Assembly (NCBI GenBank): GCA_023249375.1
Contig: JAHFCT010000009.1
Span: 21,639-85,638 of the forward strand
Direction: 5' to 3'
Source: Gemmatimonadota bacterium
Lineage (GTDB): Bacteria > Gemmatimonadota > Gemmatimonadetes > Gemmatimonadales > Gemmatimonadaceae
Length of the DNA stretch: 64,000 nucleotides
This document shows, piece after piece, positions 8,257 to 16,358 of this stretch. Both the position numbers and the translations under genes were made by a program. The notes under the pieces are model-generated. The model ran no database searches. It saw only the letters and a list, made by a program, of their open reading frames with translations, and was not told where the DNA came from. The stretch's first letter is position 1, and the number at the start of each line of letters is the position of its first letter.

Positions 8257-8753
8257 TGGCCATTACAACGAGGGTCGTCGAGCGGCCCATCGAAGAAGCC
8301 AGTTACATGCGGGCTACCTTCAAGGGGCTTGCGTTGACGTTCAAGCACCTGGTGGATCCGCACAAGGTGACGGTGCAGTATCCCGAGGAGAAGTGGGACA
8401 TCGGGCCGCGCTGGCGCGGGACGCATCGCATGCTGACCACCGAAGACGGCAAGGCCAAGTGCGTCGCGTGTGGTCTGTGTCCGACAGTGTGTCCGGCCAA
8501 CTGCATCAAGCTGGTGCCCGGCGTGGACGAGCAAGGCAACCGGTACCCGGTGGTGTTCGACATCGACGAGTTCCGCTGCATCTTCTGCGGCTACTGCCAG
8601 GAAGTCTGCCCCGAAGAAGCCATCCACCTCGGGCGGCACTACGAAAACGCCGAGACGGATCGCAAGGACTTCATCTACGACCTCAAACGGCTGACGGCCC
8701 AGACGCACCCGGTGTGCGAGATGTGGGACCCGGCCGACCCCAGGGGCGAGTGA
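8256..8753 (+). CDS. nuoI: NADH-quinone oxidoreductase subunit I
   Basis: This 165-residue ferredoxin-type subunit carries clusters N6a and N6b. Both [4Fe-4S] motifs are intact: CVACGLCPTVCPANCI near residue 68 and CIFCGYCQEVCPEEAI near residue 108. It relays electrons from NuoG to N2 in NuoB. Start and stop codons overlap those of nuoH and nuoJ by one base each (TGATG). Confidence 0.96.
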   Translation: MAITTRVVERPIEEASYMRATFKGLALTFKHLVDPHKVTVQYPEEKWDIGPRWRGTHRMLTTEDGKAKCVACGLCPTVCPANCIKLVPGVDEQGNRYPVVFDIDEFRCIFCGYCQEVCPEEAIHLGRHYENAETDRKDFIYDLKRLTAQTHPVCEMWDPADPRGE

Positions 8754-9322
8754 TGCAACCCAATCAATTCCACTCGCTGGTCTATGAGTTCGCCTTCTAT
8801 TTCTTCGGGCTCACGGCCATCGCGAGCGCCATCGCGTTCGTGACGCGCAAGAGCCCGGTGGCGGCGGCCATGTGGCTGGTGAACGTGATGTTCTGCCTCG
8901 CCGGCCTTTACGTGATGCTCGACGCGCAGTTCATCGCCACGATGCAGGTGCTCGTCTACACCGGTGCCATCATGGTGGTCTTCCTGTTCGTCATCATGCT
9001 CCTCAACCTCGGCCATCCGTCGGATCTGGCGGATGCCCGCGGCAAATGGGGCTACATCATGGCGCTGTTCGTCGGGCTCGCGCTGCTCGCCGAGGTGATG
9101 GTGCTGAACCGGTCGAACGCGATCGAGCGGTTGATTCCGCCCGATCTCGCCGCCAAGGCCGCCGCGGCGGCCGCGGCCCCGCTGGCCGGCGGCATCATCG
9201 GCCCTGTGGCGGCGCCGCTCTTCAAGGAGTACCTGCTGGCCTTCGAGCTGACGAGCGTGCTGCTGCTCGCCGCCATCGTCGGTGCCGTGGTGCTCGGCAA
9301 GCGGAGGACCAATGCTCGGTGA
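8753..9322 (+). CDS. nuoJ: NADH-quinone oxidoreductase subunit J
   Basis: This 189-residue membrane subunit has five hydrophobic segments. The ATG at 8753, overlapping the nuoI stop, was chosen because [18 protein letters not shown] places the first helix at the N terminus as in the family. The TM3 region with [20 protein letters not shown] is the characteristic part, containing the conserved Tyr-Gly of the pi-bulge helix. An Ala-rich loop ([12 protein letters not shown]) precedes the last helix. Confidence 0.94.
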   Translation: MQPNQFHSLVYEFAFYFFGLTAIASAIAFVTRKSPVAAAMWLVNVMFCLAGLYVMLDAQFIATMQVLVYTGAIMVVFLFVIMLLNLGHPSDLADARGKWGYIMALFVGLALLAEVMVLNRSNAIERLIPPDLAAKAAAAAAAPLAGGIIGPVAAPLFKEYLLAFELTSVLLLAAIVGAVVLGKRRTNAR

Positions 9323-9605
9323 AGCGCTCGCCCTGTCGGCGGTGCTGTTTACGATCGGCGTCATCGGCGTGCTCACGCGCCGCAACGCCATCATCATCTT
9401 CATGTGCGTCGAGCTGATGCTCAACGCCGTGAACCTGTCGTTCGTCGCGCTCAGCAAGGTCTACGGCGCGACGGGCCAGGTGTTCGTGGTCTTCACCATG
9501 ACCGTTGCCGCGGCTGAGGCCGCGGTGGGGCTGGCGATCATCATCGCGATCTTCCGCCATCAGCGGTCGGTCAACCTCCAGAACATCAACCTGCTCAAGG
9601 GATGA
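9312..9605 (+). CDS. nuoK: NADH-quinone oxidoreductase subunit K
   Basis: This 97-residue subunit is an MrpC-like three-helix protein. The ATG at 9312 has a GGAGG Shine-Dalgarno at 9303-9307 and gives the family length; a longer frame starting at 9282 would add 10 unlikely residues. The two conserved membrane glutamates are in [12 protein letters not shown] and the [11 protein letters not shown] segment. It overlaps nuoJ by 11 nt and nuoL by 4 nt. Confidence 0.95.
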   Translation: MLGEALALSAVLFTIGVIGVLTRRNAIIIFMCVELMLNAVNLSFVALSKVYGATGQVFVVFTMTVAAAEAAVGLAIIIAIFRHQRSVNLQNINLLKG

Positions 9606-11809
9606 TGAACCCGGCCTTGATTCCTGAGGGGGCACACCCGCTCGCGGCGACGATCGCGCGGCTGGTCTGGCTGCTCCCGCTGCTGCCGCTCGCGGGGTTC
9701 CTGATCAACGGAACCTTGGCGATGCTGGGCGCGGCAAAGGTGGGCCCCGCCGATCCGTCGGCAGGGCACGATCATGCGGGCGACGCGCACGGCCACGACG
9801 CGCACGGCCACGACGCGCACGGCCACGACAGCGCGCACGATGACCATCACGTGCCGGTGCGCCACAAGTTCGCGCCGATCGTGAGTCTCATCGGGCCGGG
9901 CGTGCTCGTTGCGGCGTTCGGGCTTGCCGTCGCGTGCTTCTTCGCCATGCGCGGCGTGTCGATGGAGCACCCATACATCGTCACGCTGTATCAATGGATG
10001 CCCGTCGGCGATTTGAACCTCAACGCCACGATGCTCCTTGATCCGCTGTCGATGGTGATGGTGCTCGTCATCACTGGCGTCGGTATGCTGATCCACGTGT
10101 TCAGCGTCGGCTACATGCAGGACGATCCGGGATACCCGCGCTACTTCGCGTATCTCAACCTGTTCGTCTTCTTCATGCTGATGCTTGTGCTCGGCGGCAG
10201 CTACCCGCTGCTCTTCGTCGGCTGGGAAGGCGTCGGGCTCTGCTCGTATTTGCTCATCGGCTTCTGGTTCTCAGAGAAGGCCAACGCCGACGCCGGCAAG
10301 AAGGCGTTCATCGTCAACCGCATCGGCGACTTCGGCTTTCTCGTGGCGATGTTCCTGATGTTCAGTAATCTCGGCACGCTCGATATTGGCGGCGTGGCGG
10401 CCAAGGCCGTGGAACTCCCGATGGGCGGCGCTGTCATCACGGCGATCGCGCTCTTCCTGTTCCTCGGCTGCACCGGCAAGAGCGCGCAGATTCCGCTCTA
10501 CGTGTGGCTTCCCGATGCCATGGCCGGCCCGACGCCAGTCTCGGCGTTGATCCATGCGGCGACAATGGTCACCGCCGGCGTGTATCTCGTGGCGCGCAGC
10601 TCGGCCATCTTCTCGATGGCGCCGGTGGCGCAACTCACCGTGGCGCTCGTCGGCGGACTCACCGCGTTCTTTGCGGCGACCATCGGCCTGAAGCAATGGG
10701 ATATCAAGAAGGTGCTGGCGTATTCCACGGTGTCGCAGCTCGGCTACATGTTCGTGGGCGTTGGCGTCGGGGCGTACACGGCGGGTGTCTTCCACCTCGT
10801 GACGCACGCCTTCTTCAAGGCACTGCTGTTCCTCGGGTCGGGCTCGGTGATCTTCGTGATGCACGCGGCGTATCACCACACGCACAACCACGATGATGCG
10901 CAGGACATGCGCAACATGGGCGGCCTCAAGCAGTACATGCCCGTGACGTTCTACCTGATGTGGACGGCGACGCTGGCCATCGCCGGCATCCCGCTCTTCT
11001 CGGGCTTCTTCTCGAAGGACGAAATCCTCGGGTCGGTCTTCGCGCGCGTGAGCCATTCCACGCTCGCCGAGTCGTCGCTGCTCGGGATTCCGGGCGGCAC
11101 GGTGTTGCTCGTCGTGTACGGCCTCGGCCTCGCGTCGGCGCTGATGACGGCGATCTACATGACGCGGATGATGCTCTACACGTTCCACGGTCCCAACCGA
11201 ACCGGCGAGGCCGAGCGTGCGCACTTGAAGGAGGCACCGTGGATCATGACGGGGCCGCTGGTGGTACTGGCCGTGCTCGCGGCCTTTGGCGGCTGGCTGA
11301 ACGTCCCGGAGCTTCTCAGCGCCATCGGCCCCGTGGGCAGCCTCGAGCACTGGCTTGAGCCCGTGGTTGGTGCGGCAACGCTCCGGACGACGCTGGGCGC
11401 CGCGCCGGAGATGGCGCACCAGACGGAACTGCTTTTGGTGGGAACGGCCATTGCCATCGCGATGGCGGGCATCGCGTTCGCCGTCATTCGCCTGAAGCCC
11501 GCGGCGCTCGTGCCGAAGAAGGACTATCCCGCGGCCGAGGGCATCGATCGCGTGCTCGAGAACAAGTACTTCGTGGACGAGGGCTACGACGCGGCCTTCG
11601 TGCGGCCCACGGTTGGCGTGTCGCGCGCGGTGCTGTGGAAGGGCGTCGACGCCGGCATTATCGACGGCCTGTTCGTCAACGGCAGCGCGCTGCTCATGCG
11701 TGCGTTCGGTTGGATGGGATCCCAGCTGCAGACGGGCCAGCTCGGCACGTACGCGTGGGTCCTGCTGATCGGCGCCATCACCATCCTCGGCGCCTTCACC
11801 CTTCGGTAA
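9602..11809 (+). CDS. nuoL: NADH-quinone oxidoreductase subunit L with His-rich insert
   Basis: This 735-residue antiporter-like proton pump is homologous to MrpA. Core signatures include [16 protein letters not shown] near residue 203, the [39 protein letters not shown] region around residues 287-328, and [13 protein letters not shown]. The C terminus carries the long lateral helix region. Between TM1 and TM2, residues 54-90 form an unusual insert with about 12 His, built around three AHGHD repeats. The start at 9602 overlaps nuoK; a second ATG follows directly. Confidence 0.95.
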   Translation: MMNPALIPEGAHPLAATIARLVWLLPLLPLAGFLINGTLAMLGAAKVGPADPSAGHDHAGDAHGHDAHGHDAHGHDSAHDDHHVPVRHKFAPIVSLIGPGVLVAAFGLAVACFFAMRGVSMEHPYIVTLYQWMPVGDLNLNATMLLDPLSMVMVLVITGVGMLIHVFSVGYMQDDPGYPRYFAYLNLFVFFMLMLVLGGSYPLLFVGWEGVGLCSYLLIGFWFSEKANADAGKKAFIVNRIGDFGFLVAMFLMFSNLGTLDIGGVAAKAVELPMGGAVITAIALFLFLGCTGKSAQIPLYVWLPDAMAGPTPVSALIHAATMVTAGVYLVARSSAIFSMAPVAQLTVALVGGLTAFFAATIGLKQWDIKKVLAYSTVSQLGYMFVGVGVGAYTAGVFHLVTHAFFKALLFLGSGSVIFVMHAAYHHTHNHDDAQDMRNMGGLKQYMPVTFYLMWTATLAIAGIPLFSGFFSKDEILGSVFARVSHSTLAESSLLGIPGGTVLLVVYGLGLASALMTAIYMTRMMLYTFHGPNRTGEAERAHLKEAPWIMTGPLVVLAVLAAFGGWLNVPELLSAIGPVGSLEHWLEPVVGAATLRTTLGAAPEMAHQTELLLVGTAIAIAMAGIAFAVIRLKPAALVPKKDYPAAEGIDRVLENKYFVDEGYDAAFVRPTVGVSRAVLWKGVDAGIIDGLFVNGSALLMRAFGWMGSQLQTGQLGTYAWVLLIGAITILGAFTLR
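9785..9829 (+). repeat. Three 15-bp repeats encoding AHGHD in nuoL
   Basis: Three identical in-frame copies of the 15-mer GCGCACGGCCACGAC lie at 9785, 9800 and 9815, each encoding Ala-His-Gly-His-Asp. Perfect identity at the DNA level suggests recent expansion. It forms the core of the His-rich loop of NuoL. Confidence 0.92.
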
Positions 11810-11812
11810 CCC

Positions 11813-13396
11813 ATGACCGCGTTCCTGTCGTCGATCAATTACAACGCCTGGATCCTGCCGGTCCTGCTGCTGCTGCCGCTGTTTGGCGCGCTCGGGATCT
11901 GGGCGCACGCGCTCGTGTCGGCCAAGGATCCGGCCGAAAAGCGTTGGCGCGAAGTGAGGCTCCTGGCCTTCTGGTTCTTCCTCATCGAGGCCATCCTCTC
12001 GCTCGGACTCTGGTGGTCCATCGACCCGGCGAATCCGGCGTGGCAGGCGATGGTGGACCTGCCGTGGATTCCGCAGTGGGGCGTGCGGTTCACCGTCGGT
12101 CTCGACGGCATCGCGCTGACGCTCGTGCTGCTGACGACCCTGATGATGCCCCTCGCAGTGCTGGGAAGCTGGACGAGCATTCGCACCAAGCCGCACGCGT
12201 ATTACGTCATGCTGCTGCTGCTCACCATCGGCATGCTCGGCGTCTTCCTGTCGCTCGATCTCGTGCTCTTCTACGTGATGTGGGAGATCATGCTGGTGCC
12301 GATGTACATGATCATCGGCGTCTGGGGCGGGGAACGGCGGCTCTACGCGGCGATCAAGTTCTTCATCTACACGATGATCGGCTCGCTGCTGATGCTGGTG
12401 GCGATTCTGTATCTCGGCTACGTGTCGTCGAAGGTGGCGGGCTCACCGACGTTCAGCTACGACTTCATCATCAACAACGTGGCGTTGCGGCCGGAGACAT
12501 CGCTGTGGCTGTTTGGCGCGTTCGCGCTGGCGTTCGCAGTCAAGGTGCCGATGTTCCCGTTCCACACGTGGCTGCCCGACGCGCACGTGGAGGCGCCGAC
12601 CGCCGGCTCCGTGATCCTGGCCGCGATCATGCTGAAGATGGGGACGTTTGGCTTCATCCGCTTCGCGTTGCCGCTCTTCCCCTCGGCCGTCATGAACCCG
12701 GCGGTGCGCGGTTTCGTGGTCGCGCTGGCCGTCATCGGCATCATCTACGGCTCGCTCGTGGCGCTGGTGCAGCCTGATTTCAAGAAGCTCGTGGCATACT
12801 CGTCCGTGAGCCACCTCGGCTTCGTGATGCTCGGCATCTTCGCGATGAACGTCGAATCGATGCAGGGTGCGTTGATGGTGAACATCAACCACGGCGTCAG
12901 CACGGGCGCACTGTTCCTTCTCGTCGGCATGATCTACGAGCGGCGCCACACGCGCATGATCGAAGACTACGGCGGCATTGCCAAGGTGGTGCCGATCTTT
13001 GCCACCATCCTGACCATCGTGTCGCTGAGCAGCATCGGCGTCCCTGGGACCAACGGATTCATCGGCGAGTTCCTGGTGCTGGTGGGGTCGTACAAGACCC
13101 AGCCGGTGGCGTCGGTGATCTCGGCGACGGCCGTCATCTTCGCGGCCGCGTATCTGCTCTGGGCGCTGCAGCGCATCATCTACAATCCGCTGACGAAGCC
13201 CGAGAACGCGGCCATCAAGGATCTCAACTGGCGCGAAATCGGCCTGCTGACGCCGCTGCTTATCGCCATCCTCTGGCTCGGCGTCTATCCCAAGCCGCTC
13301 CTCGACAAGACGGAGCCCGCGGCGCGTCGCCTCGTGGAGTACGTCCACGCGACGGCCGCCGGCGTCAACAACTCTGCTCTCAACCGGTCGCGATAA
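11813..13396 (+). CDS. nuoM: NADH-quinone oxidoreductase subunit M
   Basis: This 527-residue MrpD-type proton-pumping subunit has about 14 hydrophobic segments. The key Glu in TM5 is in YVMWEIMLVPMYMIIGVWGG near residue 160. The discontinuous-helix region KVPMFPFHTWLPDAHVEAPTAGSV lies near 245, and VAYSSVSHLGFVMLGIF near 330. It starts 3 nt after the nuoL stop. Confidence 0.96.
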   Translation: MTAFLSSINYNAWILPVLLLLPLFGALGIWAHALVSAKDPAEKRWREVRLLAFWFFLIEAILSLGLWWSIDPANPAWQAMVDLPWIPQWGVRFTVGLDGIALTLVLLTTLMMPLAVLGSWTSIRTKPHAYYVMLLLLTIGMLGVFLSLDLVLFYVMWEIMLVPMYMIIGVWGGERRLYAAIKFFIYTMIGSLLMLVAILYLGYVSSKVAGSPTFSYDFIINNVALRPETSLWLFGAFALAFAVKVPMFPFHTWLPDAHVEAPTAGSVILAAIMLKMGTFGFIRFALPLFPSAVMNPAVRGFVVALAVIGIIYGSLVALVQPDFKKLVAYSSVSHLGFVMLGIFAMNVESMQGALMVNINHGVSTGALFLLVGMIYERRHTRMIEDYGGIAKVVPIFATILTIVSLSSIGVPGTNGFIGEFLVLVGSYKTQPVASVISATAVIFAAAYLLWALQRIIYNPLTKPENAAIKDLNWREIGLLTPLLIAILWLGVYPKPLLDKTEPAARRLVEYVHATAAGVNNSALNRSR

Positions 13397-14911
13397 ATGA
13401 TCTTCGATCTCGCGCATCCGTCGCAGCTCATGCAGGCGTTCGGCCCCGATCTGCTGCTCATGGCCGGGGCGATGGTCCTGATGCTGTGGGCCGCGTGGCG
13501 GCCGGAATCCAACGAGCACCAGCGCGCGGTGGGCATGGCGTCGCTGGTTCTCATCGCTGCGACCATGGCGCTTTGCTTCTGGTACTCGATGCGGGGACTC
13601 TCGTCCACGCAGGGCATCATTGCCGTCGACAACTTCCGCTGGGCCGTTGACATCATTTGCCTGCTCGGCGCCGCCGGCGCCATTGCGCTCGGGATGGAGT
13701 ACAACGCCCGCGAGCACATCCTCCCCGCGGAATCTCACGTGCTGGTCCTGTTCGCCACGTCGGGCATGATGGTGCTGGCGGCGGCACGCGACCTAATGAT
13801 CGTCTTCCTCGGCATCGAGCTCATGTCGGTGGCGATTTATGTGCTCGCCGGGCTGAACCGCCGCAGCGCGAAGTCCGCCGAAGGGTCGCTGAAGTACTTC
13901 CTGCTTGGCGCGTTCGCCACTGGCTTCCTGCTGTATGGCATCGCACTCGTGTACGGCGCCACCGGCTCCACGAGCCTCGTGGAGATTAGCCGCCGCACGG
14001 CAGGTCAGGCGCTGCTGCTGAATCCGATGATGCTCGTCGGCACCGGCCTGTTGGTGATCGGCTTCGGCTTCAAGATTGCCGCCGCGCCGTTCCATATGTG
14101 GGCGCCGGACGTGTACGAGGGCGCACCGACGCCCATCACCGCGTTCATGGCGACGGCGGTGAAGGCGGCCGCGTTCGCCACGTTCCTGCGGGTCTGGGTC
14201 GAAGCGATGCCCGGCATGGGTGCGGCGTGGCTCGGACCCATCTGGTGGCTGGCCGTGGCCGCCATGTTCATTGGCAACGTGGTGGCGCTGTCGCAGCGCA
14301 ACCTCAAACGGCTGCTCGCGTACTCCTCCATTGCGCACTCCGGCTATCTCCTCGTGGCGGTGGCCGAGGGGACGACGCGCGGCGCGACGGCGTTCCTGTT
14401 CTATCTCGTCGCGTACACGCTGGCGTCGTTCGGCGCCTTTGCCGTCGTCATCATGGTCGGGCGCGAAGGTGATGCCAACAACGACCTTGTGGATTACGAA
14501 GGACTCTGGCATGTGAGGCCTGCCCTCGCGCTCGCGATGGGCGTGTTCATGCTGTCGCTCATGGGCTTCCCGGTGTTCGGCGGCGTCGGGTTCTTCGGCA
14601 AGTGGTATCTGCTGACCGCCGCCATCAACGCACCGCGCCCGCTGATCGTGCTCGCCGTGGTCCTGGTCATGACGTCAGTGGTGTCGGCAGGCTACTACTT
14701 GAACGTGATTCGGCTGATGTTCATGAAGGCGCGTCCGGACGGTGCTCCCGTGCCGGAGCGGGCAGGCGGCCTGACGCGCAGCGTGGTGTTCATTGCGGCC
14801 GCGGCCGTGTTGATCCTCGGGATCGTTCCCGGCCGGCTGATCAACTGGAGCCGCGACAGTGTGCCTCGAACGCAGCAAATGGAGGCGGCGGCCGCAAACG
14901 CCGTGCACTGA
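13397..14911 (+). CDS. nuoN: NADH-quinone oxidoreductase subunit N
   Basis: This 504-residue antiporter-like subunit is the last gene of the operon. Its ATG directly abuts the nuoM TAA. Motifs are LGIELMSVAIYVLAGLNR near 138, AAPFHMWAPDVYEGAPTPITAFMAT near 230 and LAYSSIAHSGYLLV near 310. The C-terminal tail (about 485-504) is polar and Ala-rich. A strong hairpin follows within 10 nt of the stop. Confidence 0.96.
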   Translation: MIFDLAHPSQLMQAFGPDLLLMAGAMVLMLWAAWRPESNEHQRAVGMASLVLIAATMALCFWYSMRGLSSTQGIIAVDNFRWAVDIICLLGAAGAIALGMEYNAREHILPAESHVLVLFATSGMMVLAAARDLMIVFLGIELMSVAIYVLAGLNRRSAKSAEGSLKYFLLGAFATGFLLYGIALVYGATGSTSLVEISRRTAGQALLLNPMMLVGTGLLVIGFGFKIAAAPFHMWAPDVYEGAPTPITAFMATAVKAAAFATFLRVWVEAMPGMGAAWLGPIWWLAVAAMFIGNVVALSQRNLKRLLAYSSIAHSGYLLVAVAEGTTRGATAFLFYLVAYTLASFGAFAVVIMVGREGDANNDLVDYEGLWHVRPALALAMGVFMLSLMGFPVFGGVGFFGKWYLLTAAINAPRPLIVLAVVLVMTSVVSAGYYLNVIRLMFMKARPDGAPVPERAGGLTRSVVFIAAAAVLILGIVPGRLINWSRDSVPRTQQMEAAAANAVH

Positions 14912-14920
14912 GAGTCCTGG

Positions 14921-14942
14921 ACGCCTCGCCACCGCGAGGCGT
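14921..14942 (+). terminator. Hairpin ending the nuo operon
   Basis: A perfect 9-bp stem (ACGCCTCGC / GCGAGGCGT) with a CACC loop starts 10 nt after the nuoN stop. The trailing sequence is only moderately T-rich (TCGTGTCT), so it may be a weak intrinsic terminator or a 3' stabiliser. Confidence 0.65.
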
Positions 14943-14992
14943 TCGTGTCTCCGGTTGGGTAAGTTTCCGTATCCTATCGTCCCATTCGACCA

Positions 14993-16357
14993 ATGATCAA
15001 CCCAGGCATCTTCCGGCAGTATGACATTCGGGGCGTCGTCGGCGACGACCTCACGACCGAGGCCGCTGAGGGCATCGGCCGCGGATACGCGACGCTGCTC
15101 GCGGAGCGCGGCATTCACGGCGCCGTGGCCATTGGGCGCGACAACCGCCACAGCGGCGGCGCGCTGCGCGATGCGCTCGTCAAAGGGCTCACCGAGTGCG
15201 GCTGCGACGTCGTGGACATCGGCATTGCCCCGACGCCCGTGCTCTACTGGAGCCTGCATCACTGCGGCGTTGTCGGCGGCATCCAGGTGACCGGCTCGCA
15301 CAACCCGCCTGAATTCAATGGATTCAAGCTGAGTGTTGGCGCGACGTCGCTCCATGGTGATGGCATTCAGCATCTCTACGGCCTCATCGCGCAAAGCGGG
15401 AACGCCGCCAAGACGGGCAGTGTGCGGACCGTGCAGGTGCTCGACGACTATGTGAAGGACATCGCGGCGCGCATCGGCCCGATCAAGCGCCCCATCAAGG
15501 TCGTGGTCGACTGCGGCAACGGCGTCGGAGCGCTCACCGCGCCCCAGGTGTGCAACGCGCTTGGCGTGGAGACGACGCTGCTGTTCGCCGAGAGCGATGG
15601 CACATTCCCCAACCATCACCCCGACCCAACGGTTGTCGCGAATCTCCAGGACCTCATCGCCGCCGTGAAGCGCACGGGATCCGAGCTCGGCATCGGGTTT
15701 GACGGCGACGCCGATCGCATCGGCATCGTGGACGGCAATGGCACCATCATTTGGGGCGACTACCTGCTGCTGCTGTACGCGCGCGATGTGCTTGCTCGCA
15801 CCGGCACGGGGCAGTCGATCATCTTCGACGTGAAATGTTCGCAGGCGCTCCCCGACGCGATCCGCGGCGCCGGCGGCGTGCCGCTGATGTGGAAGACGGG
15901 GCACTCGCTCATCAAGGAGAAGATGAAGGAGCTTCACGCCCCGCTCGCGGGCGAGATGTCCGGGCACATGTTCTTCACCGAAGGCTTCTACGGCCACGAC
16001 GACGCGATCTACGCGGCGGCTCGGTTGCTGCGCATTCTCGGCGACAGCGGCAAGCGCGTGGATGAACTGCTCGCCGACGTCCCGCGTTTTGTGAGCACGC
16101 CCGAACTGCGCATCGACTGCCCCGATGACCGGAAGTTCGAGATCGTCAGGGCCGCACAGCAGCACTTTGCGAAGACGCGCGAAGTCATCGACGTGGACGG
16201 CGCGCGCATTCTGTACGGCGACGGGTGGGGCCTCATTCGCGCGTCCAACACGCAGCCCATCCTCGTCTGCCGCTTCGAGGCGCGCACCGACGCTCGGCTC
16301 GGCGAGATTCGCGGCGAGGTGGAAGGATGGCTCAAGACACAGGGCATCGGCGCGTAG
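14993..16357 (+). CDS. Phosphomannomutase/phosphoglucomutase
   Basis: This 454-residue alpha-D-phosphohexomutase of the AlgC/ManB type interconverts hexose 6- and 1-phosphates for GDP-mannose or UDP-glucose dependent glycans. All four signature loops are visible: the phosphoserine loop VTGSHNPPEFNGF near 102, the Mg loop GFDGDADRIGIVDG near 237, the sugar-specificity loop AGEMSGHMFF near 320, and the phosphate-binding loop RASNTQPILVCRFEA near 415. Sequence alone does not separate mannose from glucose preference. The ATG has no clear Shine-Dalgarno. The next gene starts one base after the stop. Confidence 0.93.
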   Translation: MINPGIFRQYDIRGVVGDDLTTEAAEGIGRGYATLLAERGIHGAVAIGRDNRHSGGALRDALVKGLTECGCDVVDIGIAPTPVLYWSLHHCGVVGGIQVTGSHNPPEFNGFKLSVGATSLHGDGIQHLYGLIAQSGNAAKTGSVRTVQVLDDYVKDIAARIGPIKRPIKVVVDCGNGVGALTAPQVCNALGVETTLLFAESDGTFPNHHPDPTVVANLQDLIAAVKRTGSELGIGFDGDADRIGIVDGNGTIIWGDYLLLLYARDVLARTGTGQSIIFDVKCSQALPDAIRGAGGVPLMWKTGHSLIKEKMKELHAPLAGEMSGHMFFTEGFYGHDDAIYAAARLLRILGDSGKRVDELLADVPRFVSTPELRIDCPDDRKFEIVRAAQQHFAKTREVIDVDGARILYGDGWGLIRASNTQPILVCRFEARTDARLGEIRGEVEGWLKTQGIGA

Positions 16358-16358
16358 C

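Noticed and set aside
10271..12196. Long minus-strand open frame (641 codons) opposite nuoL/nuoM
   Set aside because: Antisense of transmembrane genes; composition is polar Arg/His/Glu-rich with no family similarity.
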